DNA of 34,979 bases from Actinomycetes bacterium (GCA_021792405.1 JAJYUU010000045.1:1-34979); one strand, 5' to 3'. Shown: positions 11,027-19,169, counted from the first letter of the stretch. Numbers and translations: made by a program. Notes: generated from the letters alone by a model not told the origin.

Positions 11027-11170
11027 TCAATCTTCGCAGCAGAGGATGGGGTCGGCCAGGACGATCTTGTGGCTCGCGCGCGGTGTCGCATCGTGGTGGA
11101 TAACCGCTCCTCCGGCCAGCATGGCTGCGGCAGCGAGAAGCGAGGCGATGGCGATGCGGATGCTGTTCAT
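11027..11170 (-). CDS. Putative 47-aa exported peptide ending in CCED
   Basis: I do not recognise a family. The peptide starts MNSIRIAIASLLAAAAMLAG, a short basic n-region and a hydrophobic core like a Sec signal or single membrane anchor. It continues with a polar His-containing stretch (VIHHDATPRASHK) and the C-terminus IVLADPILCCED. Support for coding: GGTGGA lies about 8 nt before the ATG, about four fifths of third positions are G or C, and a signal-like N-terminus is unlikely by chance. It sits alone between the DsbA-like gene and a divergent POP-like gene. A vicinal Cys pair at the extreme C-terminus could bind metal or form a disulfide. The role could be a signalling peptide, a modified peptide precursor or a small envelope protein; none is shown. 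Confidence 0.55.
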   Translation of the reverse strand: MNSIRIAIASLLAAAAMLAGGAVIHHDATPRASHKIVLADPILCCED

Positions 11171-11256
11171 CTGATGTTCCACCCATCTGGTAGTGGGAGA
11201 CGGCGACATGCCGCCCCGGCGTGACAGTCAGGGAAAGCCGTCATTCTGCTATTACA

Positions 11257-11285
11257 TTGCACTACAGACGAGACTCAGGCATAAC
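11257..11285 (+). promoter_or_regulatory. Predicted sigma-70-like promoter of the POP-like gene
   Basis: TTGCAC at 11257-11262 and CATAAC at 11280-11285 with a 17-bp spacer, in an AT-richer stretch. The start site would fall near 11292, giving a leader of about 108 nt before ATG 11400. A perfect inverted repeat lies right at the predicted start site. Confidence 0.5.
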
Positions 11286-11292
11286 TAGATCG

Positions 11293-11310
11293 GTCAAGGC
11301 AAACCTTGAC
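11293..11310. promoter_or_regulatory. Perfect 7-bp palindrome at the predicted start site (operator candidate)
   Basis: GTCAAGG, loop CAAA, CCTTGAC. It starts 7 nt after the predicted -10 box, so a dimeric repressor bound here would block initiation. As RNA it would form a hairpin at the very 5' end of the leader. It does not match the HspR repeat (CTTGAGT with a 7-nt gap). The neighbouring XRE regulator is one possible binder. Confidence 0.5.
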
Positions 11311-11399
11311 TGAGCCGGAATCTGCCCGATAACGTCCTAGCGGCGGCATAAGAACCGGTCGCCACGATCTTCGGCTGGGGCTTAGCGATCAGGGTGAGG

Positions 11400-13193
11400 A
11401 TGGCCACCGGATACGTCGTCCCTGAACGGCCAGACTGGACCCGGCCAAGGCTGGCTCCCGCAGGGGACAGGTTCGCCGCCGTCCGCTGGCAGGATGGCGC
11501 GGCCAATGTCTGGATCGGTACCGGCAACTCACCCATGCAGCTCGTGTCCGATCTGCAGCCATGGCGGCTGCGTGGATATCACTGGGGGGCCGGCGGCGAC
11601 GGGCTCGTCCTGGTTCTTCAGCTTCCGGGTGCCGAGCCGCACGTGCTGGCCTGGCTCGACCTGAGTGCCCGTACCCTGACCAGGCTTACGCCCGGCCTTG
11701 ATGCAGACTCGCAGTACGCGGGGCAGAGCGGCGGGCGCAAGCCGGGCATCCTGATCGGAGTGCGGCATCCGGTCACCACCGGCTTCCGGCTTCAGGCTGT
11801 CACGCCAGGCGGCGCCGTGCTGGCCGAGTGGGACTCACCGGGCAGGCCGGCCAGTCGCTGGCTGGCCAGTGCTACCCAGGCCGTCGCGGTCCAATCCGGC
11901 AACGGCCGGTGCGAATGGTGGTACGGCCCGCTCGCCCGGCCGTCATGGTCGCGCATCCTCACCATGCCGGAGCAGGATGGCGAGCTATCCGATCCGCTGG
12001 CATTCGGTGCCGGGCCGACGCTCTATGCGCTGAGCTCAGCCGGCCGGGACACGACCGCCCTAGTCGCGATGTCGCCGCCGGACTGGACGCCGAGAGTGCT
12101 CAGCGCAGACGACAGGTTCGACGTCATCTCAGTGCTGATGTCGCCCGACGGGACCGGCCCCGACCTGGTGACGACGACTGATCCGGTCAATCCGCAGACG
12201 GCGCTGACCGGCGAGGCCGCGGCGGACCTGAGCCGGCTGAAGCAGGTAGCGGACGGCGCGGCGGCGGCCATCATCGGCCGGAATGAGACGCACTGCCTCG
12301 CGGAAGTGTCGATTCCGGTCGGCGGCCCCGCGTTCGTCACGATCAGCCGCTCCTCCGCGGCCGTCAGCAGGCCGCTCGCAAGATTTACCAGCCTGGCCCG
12401 GATCCGGACACAGCGCCGCGAGCCGATCTGCTATCGCGCCAGGGACGGAAAGCAGATCACCGGCTTCGTCACTCGCCCGAGCGGGCCGCCACCGTGGCCG
12501 GCCGTGCTGGTGATCCATGACGGCCCGTGGGCCAGGGATGGCGGTCAGCTCGATCCGTGGGCGCAGTCGGTCGCCGGCGCCGGGCTGTGCTGCCTGCAGG
12601 TGAATTACCGCGGATCTCGCGGATTCGGCAAGGCGTTCCGCGATGCCGGCGACGGGCAGTGGTCGCTCGCCATGCAGGACGACCTGATCGACGCGCTGCG
12701 GTCGGCGGATCTGGCCGGGCTCGTCGACCTTAACCGGGTCGCGGCCATCGGTTACGGCTATGGCGGGTATGCCGCGCTCATGCTCGCGACGCAGGCAGAG
12801 ATCCCGCTGGCCGGTGTTGCCGCCGCGTCGGCTCCGGCCGACCTGGCGGGTTACGTGGGCGCGCTGATGTCCTTCGGCGGCCCGGCGGGCCGGAACGAAG
12901 CTGCCAGGATCGGGGACCCGATCGCTGACGCAGGTCGGCTGGCTGCGGCCTCACCGGTGACCAGAGCCGCCGATTTCCGGGCGCCGGTGCTGCTGTTTCA
13001 CGGCCGCCAGGATGCCCGGGTACCGGTGAGCCAGGCCACCGCGCTCGCCGGCGCGCTGCACGCCGCCGGCCTGGATTGTGAGCTCACCGTCTACGAAGAC
13101 GAGGGCCACCGGTATGTCCGCCCGCAGAACATCGCCAGCATGCGCAGCCGCACCATCGAGTTCCTGCTGCGCGTCCTGAGCCGGGCTCCGTGA
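11400..13193 (+). CDS. Prolyl-oligopeptidase-like protein with catalytic Ser replaced by Gly
   Basis: A 597-aa protein in two domains: an N-terminal beta-propeller-like region (to about 355) and a C-terminal S9 alpha/beta-hydrolase domain. The latter shows VLVIHDGPWARDGGQLDPWA, LQVNYRGSRGFGKAFRDAG (the classic NYRGSxGYG) and WSLAMQDDLIDAL. In place of the nucleophile elbow GxSxGG it reads IGYGYGGYAALML: the Ser position is Gly453 (codon GGC, 12756-12758). Asp538 (GRQDARVP) and His570 (DEGHRY) are kept. As read, it should not work as a Ser peptidase, although the rest of the fold is intact with no frameshift. It could be a sensor, binding protein or chaperone. ATG 11400 is preferred over GTG 11394 because AGGG sits 5 nt upstream. 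No signal peptide. Confidence 0.85.
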   Translation: MATGYVVPERPDWTRPRLAPAGDRFAAVRWQDGAANVWIGTGNSPMQLVSDLQPWRLRGYHWGAGGDGLVLVLQLPGAEPHVLAWLDLSARTLTRLTPGLDADSQYAGQSGGRKPGILIGVRHPVTTGFRLQAVTPGGAVLAEWDSPGRPASRWLASATQAVAVQSGNGRCEWWYGPLARPSWSRILTMPEQDGELSDPLAFGAGPTLYALSSAGRDTTALVAMSPPDWTPRVLSADDRFDVISVLMSPDGTGPDLVTTTDPVNPQTALTGEAAADLSRLKQVADGAAAAIIGRNETHCLAEVSIPVGGPAFVTISRSSAAVSRPLARFTSLARIRTQRREPICYRARDGKQITGFVTRPSGPPPWPAVLVIHDGPWARDGGQLDPWAQSVAGAGLCCLQVNYRGSRGFGKAFRDAGDGQWSLAMQDDLIDALRSADLAGLVDLNRVAAIGYGYGGYAALMLATQAEIPLAGVAAASAPADLAGYVGALMSFGGPAGRNEAARIGDPIADAGRLAAASPVTRAADFRAPVLLFHGRQDARVPVSQATALAGALHAAGLDCELTVYEDEGHRYVRPQNIASMRSRTIEFLLRVLSRAP

Positions 13194-13209
13194 CCGGCTG
13201 AACGGCGGA

Positions 13210-14538
13210 TCAGTCGGCTACCGGCAGTGCCAGGCGCATGCCTGCCCGGATGGTGGCCGGTCGTGCGCCCGCCAAGTCGGCGGCCTTCCGCAGCGCATCA
13301 ATGGCCTGCTCGGACCGGCCGATCTGGATGAGGGCCTCGGCCAGCTCACGCCACGCCTGGGCGGCGTCAAGGCCGGATCCGAGCGTGGTCATCAGGTCGG
13401 CCGCCATCCTCACCAGCGCGATGCCCTCTTCGGGTCGGCCGCTCAGGGCAAGCGCGAGCCCGCTGATCAGCCGGGGCTGCGCTGCCTGCGGCGAGCCGTC
13501 CGCGCACCGGGCCAGCGCCCGGCCCGCGATCTCGGCTGCCTGGTCGAAGTTACCGCGCAGCAGCGCGCAGCGCGCGATCTCGGTCTCGCAGTTCGCCAGG
13601 TATGAGCCGACCGACAGCGCGGTCAGCACCTCGTGCGCCCGGTCCAGCAGTGCTTCGGCCTCGTCGATCCGCGGCGGCTCGCAGCGCAGCAGCAGCCACG
13701 CATAGGTGACCCGCATCGCGGCCAGATTATGGGTTGGCGCGCTCTCGGCAAGCAGGGCAAGGGTCCGGGCAGCAAGCTCCAGCGCCAGGTTCAGTTGGCC
13801 GCGCGCGGCGGCGACCGCCGACGCGTTCCAGTACGCGTTGCCCTGGGCCTCCCGCGAGCTGAGCTTCTCAGCCCGCTCGATCACCTGGCTGGCCAGTTCC
13901 TGAGCCGAGAACATGTCGCCCCTGGCCCAGTAGCTGCCGACCACGGTGGAGGCCAGCCGGATCTCGTCCTCGGTTCCTTCCAGGCCGAGGTCGCGCACTT
14001 CGCGAAGCGCGGATTCGCCGACTTCGATGCTGCGGGCAAAGTCCCCCGCCTTGCGGTAGATCCGGCACCTGGCGTTGAACAAGGTCAGTAGCCCCGGCGC
14101 GCCCGGCTCACCGATCCGCGCCGCGTCCAGCAGCGCATCAAGGTGCACCACGGCCTCGTGCAGGTTGCCGAGTGCCTCCTCGGTGCGGGCAAGCCCCCAG
14201 ATCGCCTCGTACCGGATCTCTCCGGATGCCACCGGCAGCAGGCCGTTGAACTGGTCCCTGGCCTCGTTCAGCGACCCGTTCGCCCTGGCGATTTCGGCGA
14301 ATTGCAGCCTCAGGCGCTGCTCATTGAGTTCTTCCGGCGCCACGCCCGACTCGAGGAACAGCGGCGAGCAGCCGAGCCTGCGGGCAAGGCCGTCGAGCAC
14401 CTCGTGCTCCGGCGACCGGCGGTCGGACTCGATCAGCGAGATATAGCTGGGCGACACGAGATCGCCGGCCAGGTCCGCCTGACTGAGACCTCGCTCGATC
14501 CGGAGCGCGCGCAGACGCTGTCCGAGCGTTGGGCTCAT
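13210..14538 (-). CDS. XRE-family regulator with TPR-like helical repeats
   Basis: A 442-aa transcription factor. The N-terminal HTH (about residues 3-60) reads LGQRLRALRIERGLSQADLA and SPSYISLIESDRRSPEHEVL, a Cro/C1-type domain. The rest is a run of helical hairpins resembling tetratricopeptide repeats (GNLHEAVVHLDALL, AGDFARSIEVGESAL, RGNFDQAAEIAGRAL, IGRSEQAIDALRKAA). In Firmicutes this layout (RRNPP) binds short peptides; in actinomycetes it is common but mostly uncharacterised, so peptide sensing is inference. GAGGAGG 6 nt before ATG 14538 fixes the start; an ATG nine codons upstream lacks such a site. It converges on the POP-like gene with a 16-bp gap. Confidence 0.9.
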   Translation of the reverse strand: MSPTLGQRLRALRIERGLSQADLAGDLVSPSYISLIESDRRSPEHEVLDGLARRLGCSPLFLESGVAPEELNEQRLRLQFAEIARANGSLNEARDQFNGLLPVASGEIRYEAIWGLARTEEALGNLHEAVVHLDALLDAARIGEPGAPGLLTLFNARCRIYRKAGDFARSIEVGESALREVRDLGLEGTEDEIRLASTVVGSYWARGDMFSAQELASQVIERAEKLSSREAQGNAYWNASAVAAARGQLNLALELAARTLALLAESAPTHNLAAMRVTYAWLLLRCEPPRIDEAEALLDRAHEVLTALSVGSYLANCETEIARCALLRGNFDQAAEIAGRALARCADGSPQAAQPRLISGLALALSGRPEEGIALVRMAADLMTTLGSGLDAAQAWRELAEALIQIGRSEQAIDALRKAADLAGARPATIRAGMRLALPVAD

Positions 14539-14816
14539 CGGTGCCTCCTCACGGGCAATTGGCATGTGTCGTTCACTCTAAGCCGTCATGCCGCCGAGTC
14601 AACTCAACCGGGAACACCAGGTGACGCAAGGTCGCTGCCGGGGCCGGCAAGTGAAGGGCAGCTCGACAGCGCCGCCGCGGACGCCTACGCAGAGCGGCTG
14701 ACGTCGGAAGGGCGCCGCCACGGGAAGCGGCACGGCTTGCGGCAGCTGGCCTGGCTCCCGCCGGACCTTAGTTCTAGAATCGCCTTCTATGGCTGTCCGG
14801 GTTTCTGGAGGTCGCC
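14539..14816. other. Divergent intergenic region (XRE regulator / acyl-CoA dehydrogenase)
   Basis: 278 bp with no convincing gene. It holds the regulator's promoter at 14575-14602 on the minus strand, and on the plus strand TAGAAT (14775-14780), a possible -10 for the acyl-CoA dehydrogenase with no good -35. GGAGG at 14807-14811 is the dehydrogenase ribosome site. The open frames crossing the middle are shadow extensions. Confidence 0.6.
14575..14602 (-). promoter_or_regulatory. Predicted promoter of the XRE regulator
   Basis: On the minus strand TTGACT (14602-14597) and TAGAGT (14580-14575) are separated by 16 bp, close to the sigma-70/HrdB consensus. The start site would be about 14568, 30 nt before the ATG. 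The -35 lies in the small palindrome GAGTTGACTC, a possible site for autoregulation. Confidence 0.55.
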
Positions 14817-16094
14817 GTGGCGTGGGATTTCTCGACCGAGCCGGAATTCCAGGCGCAGCTGGACTGGGTGGCCGACTTCTGCCGGAACGAGGTCGAGCCG
14901 CTCGACCTTGTCTTCCCGGGCGCGGCGTATTCGCGCAACCCGAAGGCCAGGGCTCTTGCCGACCCGCTCAAGCAGCAGGTCAGGGACCGCGGGCTGTGGG
15001 CGCTTTTCCTCGATCGCGAGCTTGGCGGCCCCGGTTTCGGACAGCTCAAGCTCGCGCTGCTCAACGAGATCCTGGGCAGGTACCGGTCGGCCCCGGTGGT
15101 GTTCGGCACAGCCGCGCCGGACACCGGCAACATGGAGATGCTGGCCGCTTACGGCACGCCGGAGCAGAAGGAGCAGTGGCTCTACCCGCTGATGAACCAG
15201 GAGATCTTCTCCGCGTACTCGATGACCGAGCCGCAGGGCGGGTCCGACCCGAACCTGTTCAAGACCAGCGCGGTACGGGACGGCGATCAGTGGGTCATCA
15301 CCGGCGAGAAGTGGTTCACCAGTGCTGGCGCGCGGGCCGACATCATCTTCGTGATGTGCACTAACGGCATGTTCGTGGTGCCGCGGGATACCCCCGGCGT
15401 GGAGATCATGGGCTATCCACCGCTGCACAACCACATCCGGTACAACGAAGTGCGCGTTCCCGCCGGGAATTTGCTTGGTCCGGAGGATGGCGCGAAGGTG
15501 CTGGCACAGCGGCGGCTCGGCGGCGGCCGGATCCACCACGCGATGCGCACGGTCGCGCAGGTGAAGCTGGCCTTCGACATGATGTGCGAGCGGGCGCTCA
15601 GTCGCGAGTCGCACGGGCGGCTGATCGCCGAGCACCAGATGGTGGCCGAGGCCATCGCGGACTCCTATGCGGAGATCAATATGCTGCGCCTGCTGGTGCT
15701 GTGGACGGCGTGGACCATCGACAACTCGAGCACACAGGCGGCCAGGACGCAGATCGCGGCCTGCAAGTACACCATGGCTAAGGTGCTGCGCGAGGTGAGT
15801 TACCGGGCGCTGCACATCATGGGGTCGCTCGGCACCACGAACCTGACGCCGCTGCAGGCGATGTGGGCGGCGGCGCCCGCGATGGCGATCGCCGACGGCG
15901 TGGACGAGGTGCACAAGGTGACCGTCGCCCGCAACGTGCTGAAAGGCTACGAGCCGCATCCGGGCCTGTGGCCGACTGAGTACATCCCGGCTAAGCGCGA
16001 CCAGGCCCGCAAGAAGTACGCCAGCCTGATCGAGTCCGATCCGGAACTCGCTGCCTGGGCAGATGCTGCCGTCCGCGCGACCGCAAGGGGCTGA
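14817..16094 (+). CDS. Acyl-CoA dehydrogenase (ACAD10/11-like)
   Basis: A 425-aa FAD-dependent dehydrogenase that introduces a 2,3-double bond into an acyl-CoA. Helical N-domain from MAWDFSTEPEFQAQLDW; the FAD/substrate signature is SAYSMTEPQGGSDPNLF; the beta-domain has WVITGEKWFTSAGARADI; the C-domain carries RLGGGRIHHAMRTVAQVKLA and LAFDMMCERALSRESHGRLI, the usual ACAD10/11-type stretch. The chain specificity is unknown. GTG 14817 follows GGAGG by 5 nt. The stop is 2 nt before the SDR start, so the two form an operon, plausibly handling consecutive steps of acyl or steroid-like catabolism. The final segment HIMGSLGTTNLTPLQAMW replaces the common QVHGGxG motif. Confidence 0.9.
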   Translation: MAWDFSTEPEFQAQLDWVADFCRNEVEPLDLVFPGAAYSRNPKARALADPLKQQVRDRGLWALFLDRELGGPGFGQLKLALLNEILGRYRSAPVVFGTAAPDTGNMEMLAAYGTPEQKEQWLYPLMNQEIFSAYSMTEPQGGSDPNLFKTSAVRDGDQWVITGEKWFTSAGARADIIFVMCTNGMFVVPRDTPGVEIMGYPPLHNHIRYNEVRVPAGNLLGPEDGAKVLAQRRLGGGRIHHAMRTVAQVKLAFDMMCERALSRESHGRLIAEHQMVAEAIADSYAEINMLRLLVLWTAWTIDNSSTQAARTQIAACKYTMAKVLREVSYRALHIMGSLGTTNLTPLQAMWAAAPAMAIADGVDEVHKVTVARNVLKGYEPHPGLWPTEYIPAKRDQARKKYASLIESDPELAAWADAAVRATARG

Positions 16095-16096
16095 GC

Positions 16097-16930
16097 ATGG
16101 AGATTGCCGGCACGGTAGCCGTCGTCACCGGCGGCGCCAGCGGGGCGGGCCGGGCGCTCGCGCTTGGTCTTGCGTCCAGGGGCGCGGCGGGCGTCGCTGT
16201 CTGCGATATCGACGCCGACGGCGCCGCCAAGGTCGCTGCGGAAATCGAGGCGGCCGGCGGCCGTGCGCTGGCGGTGCCGGCCGACATGACCGCGGAGGCA
16301 GATGTCCGGGCGCTGGTGGCGCGGGCGGAAGAAGCGCTCGGCCCGATCGGGCTGTTTTTCTCCAATGCCGGGATCATCGTGGCGGGTGGCGAGCAGGCTG
16401 CGGATGATGCTTGGTCGAAGATCTGGGCGATCAATGTGCACAGTCACGTTTACGTGGCCCGCGCGGTACTGCCCGGCATGCTGTCGCGGGGCGAGGGTTA
16501 CCTGGTCATCACCGCCTCGGCGGCCGGCCTGCTCACCCAGCTGGGCTCGGCACCGTACGCGGTGACCAAGCATGCCGCGGTGGCGTTTGCCGAGTGGCTG
16601 TCCATCACTTACGGCGACCGGGGCATCCGGGTGTCCGCGCTCTGTCCGCAGGCGTTCACCAGCAACCTGCTCGCCACCTCGCGCCGCGAGGCGGGCGCGG
16701 GCGCACTGCCGGAGGACGGCGCTGGCGGCGGGTCCGCGCAGGCCGCTGTCGACGGCGTGCTGACGTCCGAGCAGGTGGCTGCCTGCGCGCTCGATGGCAT
16801 CGCGACTGAGCAGTTCCTGATGCTGCCGCATCCCGATGTGGCGGTCTATGAACAGCGCCGGGCGGGCGACCGGGACCGCTGGCTGCGCGGCATGCGCCGG
16901 ATGCAGGCACGACTCGCGGGCGAGAGCTGA
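16097..16930 (+). CDS. Short-chain dehydrogenase/reductase
   Basis: A 277-aa classical SDR that oxidises a hydroxyl or reduces a keto group. The cofactor motif is TGGASGAG (11-18), then Asp37 in VAVCDIDADG, which suggests NAD over NADP. FFSNAGI gives the NAG motif (90-92), Asn113 is in AINVHSH, and the catalytic Ser141, Tyr154 and Lys158 are in VITASAAG and APYAVTKHA. The C-terminal part is longer than the minimal 250-aa enzyme and contains a Gly/Ala-rich loop. It starts 2 nt after the acyl-CoA dehydrogenase, with AGGGG in that gene's end, so it is co-translated and probably works on the same substrate class. Confidence 0.9.
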   Translation: MEIAGTVAVVTGGASGAGRALALGLASRGAAGVAVCDIDADGAAKVAAEIEAAGGRALAVPADMTAEADVRALVARAEEALGPIGLFFSNAGIIVAGGEQAADDAWSKIWAINVHSHVYVARAVLPGMLSRGEGYLVITASAAGLLTQLGSAPYAVTKHAAVAFAEWLSITYGDRGIRVSALCPQAFTSNLLATSRREAGAGALPEDGAGGGSAQAAVDGVLTSEQVAACALDGIATEQFLMLPHPDVAVYEQRRAGDRDRWLRGMRRMQARLAGES

Positions 16931-17133
16931 TCTCGGGCCAGCGGGTATTCCGCAGCCGCAGCCGCCGTGCCCGTCTGACCCGTGCCGGGCAGCAGGAATG
17001 CCCAGAGGTTACTTGTCCTGGCACAGCCGCTCGCGGCGCAGAGGCTCATGAGCGGCCGCATGAGGTCTGCTGAGCGCTGACGCGATGTTCCCGCTACTGC
17101 TCGACCTCGATAAGAACGACTCGGCGCCGGCCG
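16931..17133. other. Convergent intergenic region
   Basis: 203 bp between two convergent stops, no gene seen. An inverted repeat CTCATG (17045-17050) / CATGAG (17059-17064) around AGCGGCCG could be a weak bidirectional terminator; there is no T-run. Confidence 0.4.
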
Positions 17134-18225
17134 TCACGGCTCGATCAGCGTCCCGGCGCGGAGTGCTGCGGAGATCGCGTCGGGGTTGCCCGTGCGGGCG
17201 AAGACCTCGACGGCTGTGTCGGCGAACTTGATGACGTGAACGTCCCCGTGCTCGACCGCCCGCGCGAAGGTGTTCTCGGCGGTATCTTCGCGGGACTCTC
17301 CTCCGGCGGGCGGCGCAGGCAGTTCCGCCCGCTCGGCAGGGTACGCCGGCGAGTACACGGCGGTCAGCGCGCTGGTCGCGGTCCAGGCAGCAGCCAGGCT
17401 CGGTGGCCACAGCGCGGCATCCAGCGCGGGCAGCGTGCGCAGCACTGCGTTGGGCGCCGTCGCTGTGTGCACGAGCATGATGCCGTTGCCGTGACCGTAG
17501 GACAAGTACCGGAGGGTCGCAGCATCGACCAGGTCTGCCAGCCGCGCCCGGGCCTGTTCCGGTGCTGCCGGGACGCCGAAGCCGGCCAGTGCCAGCGGCC
17601 AGGTGGGCAGGCGGCCGAGCCTGGCCAGGCGCTCCCCGACGCCGCCCGACTGCTCATCGATCCGGGGGACGGCGGCGAGCAACTCCGCGGTCGTGGCGAG
17701 GTGTGCCTGGCCGGCTGCCGAGGCCGCGGATGCGCCTGCGTGGCCGGTGGGCACGGTCTGCCAGCGGCTAGCCCAGTAGGCCAGCCCGTGGGCGAGCTCG
17801 GCGATGTGGGTGTCATCGTCGCCGTCAGCAAGTAGGGCACGAACTGCATGGCCGACCCGGATCACCCCGTGGGTGGCGGCGGCGACCAAGCCTGGCAGCA
17901 GCCGGGGCCACCACGCGTTGAGCACCTGCTGCCATGGCCGCTCGCGGATCTCTCCGCAGAAGAACTCGGTCCAGTCGGCGACCCGGCGCGGGTCGCCGAG
18001 CGCCTCCCGCCAGTCGGCGCCGATCGAGCCGATCCCGCGCGGGAACTCTTCCAGACGGCGTATATACGCGTCGAGCCAGGAACCGACGACGTCGCTGTGA
18101 CCGTGACGGACCATCGCCTCGACAGCCATCGGGCCGTGATTGGACAGAAACCCATCGAACTCGGGCCCCGTAGCATGTAGCCGCTCGTAGGCCTCATCCA
18201 GCGTTCCGACGACAGCCGAGGTCAT
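17134..18225 (-). CDS. Questin oxidase-like protein
   Basis: A 363-aa protein resembling the questin oxidase family (fungal enzymes such as AflY that open an anthraquinone ring by a Baeyer-Villiger-type step). Seen: FDGFLSNHGPMAVEAMVRHG, WLDAYIRRLEEFPRGI, WREALGDPRRVADWTEFF, ATHGVIRVGHAVRAL and LRYLSYGHGNGIMLVH. Spaced His residues in NHGPM, RHGH, THGVIRVGH and YGHGN are the likely functional positions. Bacterial relatives are mostly uncharacterised, so the reaction is inferred. ATG 18225 is chosen because GGTGGA lies about 6 nt upstream; the frame is open to 18288. It lies 93 bp downstream of the PhyH dioxygenase on the same strand, suggesting a two-gene oxidative unit, and converges on the SDR. 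Confidence 0.8.
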   Translation of the reverse strand: MTSAVVGTLDEAYERLHATGPEFDGFLSNHGPMAVEAMVRHGHSDVVGSWLDAYIRRLEEFPRGIGSIGADWREALGDPRRVADWTEFFCGEIRERPWQQVLNAWWPRLLPGLVAAATHGVIRVGHAVRALLADGDDDTHIAELAHGLAYWASRWQTVPTGHAGASAASAAGQAHLATTAELLAAVPRIDEQSGGVGERLARLGRLPTWPLALAGFGVPAAPEQARARLADLVDAATLRYLSYGHGNGIMLVHTATAPNAVLRTLPALDAALWPPSLAAAWTATSALTAVYSPAYPAERAELPAPPAGGESREDTAENTFARAVEHGDVHVIKFADTAVEVFARTGNPDAISAALRAGTLIEP

Positions 18226-18318
18226 TGTCGTCCACCGTAACACCCGCCAGGACCCGGTGCCGCATCCTGTTGCCCCATCGGGCTGCACCCCGGATTGGCG
18301 CCCGGCGCCGATTCCCGC

Positions 18319-19104
18319 TCAGGAATCCGCGGAGAGCACCTTGCGCGGGTGCCTGCCGTCGACGTAGCCCACGAACGGCGGGTAGACGTTGTAGCCGATC
18401 AGTTCCTGCAGCCGCTCGGGAAGGTCGCGTACAACGTCGCGGGGCACCGCCAGGCAGTTGTTCTCCTGCTGGCGCAGCCAGCCGGCGCAGTACTCGAGGA
18501 TGACACCGAGACGCGGCGCGGTCGTCTGGTTAGCCCCGCCGCCATGCCACAGGCTGCCCAGGTAGAACATCACTGAGCCGGGTGACATCACCGCGGTCTC
18601 GACCGGGTCGTCCGGCGCCGGCTGGCGGCCCGGTTCCCATCTGTGGCTGCCGGGGATGAACCTGGTGGCCCCGTTCTCGATGGTGAACTCGTCCAGCGGC
18701 CACATCGTGTTGACCACCAGCGGCGGGTGCGGCTCAGGCACCGGGTAGATCGAGTCGTCGCGATGCAAAATCTGCGCTTTCTCGCCGGGACCGATGCAGA
18801 TCCCTACCGGGGCGCTGAGCTGGTAGTGCCCGAGCACCTGGTCGAGCACTCCGAGCAGCAGCGGGTCAACGGCGGCCTGGTCGAACATCCGGGTCTTGGC
18901 GAACAGCGCATAGACCCGCTGAGTGCTGAAGCCCTCGAAGAAGTTCCGGCCCGTCTTGGTGGTCGCCAGTACCCGGTCCAGGTCGGCCCGCGCCGCCTGG
19001 ACGTCAGCCTGGTCGAGCATGCCAGTGACGACCACGTAGCCGTCGTCGGTCAGCCGCCGCGCGACGTCCTCGCTGGCCGACGTGGCGGGCATCGTCGCCA
19101 TCAT
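18319..19104 (-). CDS. Phytanoyl-CoA dioxygenase family (PhyH) protein
   Basis: A 261-aa non-haem Fe(II)/2-oxoglutarate-dependent dioxygenase that hydroxylates a small molecule. The iron ligands are visible as His114 and Asp116 (QILHRDDSIYP) and His187 (LGSLWHGGGANQT); Arg198 in TAPRLGVIL fits the 2-oxoglutarate carboxylate. GATRFIPGSHRWEPGR is the family's typical PGSH segment. The substrate is unknown; in actinomycetes such enzymes act in catabolism and in natural-product tailoring. The start is ATG 19104 (a second ATG follows at once); the ribosome site is weak. It precedes the questin-oxidase-like gene by 93 bp. A hairpin 66-100 bp upstream may regulate it. Confidence 0.87.
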   Translation of the reverse strand: MMATMPATSASEDVARRLTDDGYVVVTGMLDQADVQAARADLDRVLATTKTGRNFFEGFSTQRVYALFAKTRMFDQAAVDPLLLGVLDQVLGHYQLSAPVGICIGPGEKAQILHRDDSIYPVPEPHPPLVVNTMWPLDEFTIENGATRFIPGSHRWEPGRQPAPDDPVETAVMSPGSVMFYLGSLWHGGGANQTTAPRLGVILEYCAGWLRQQENNCLAVPRDVVRDLPERLQELIGYNVYPPFVGYVDGRHPRKVLSADS

Positions 19105-19169
19105 GTGCCCGAGCCTAGGCGACTGACGGCGCTGTGCACAGGACCAGCGGAGCGCCTCGGCCTGGGTGC

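Noticed and set aside
11293-11310. HspR (HAIR) operator
   Set aside because: The arms and the gap length do not match CTTGAGT-N7-ACTCAAG.
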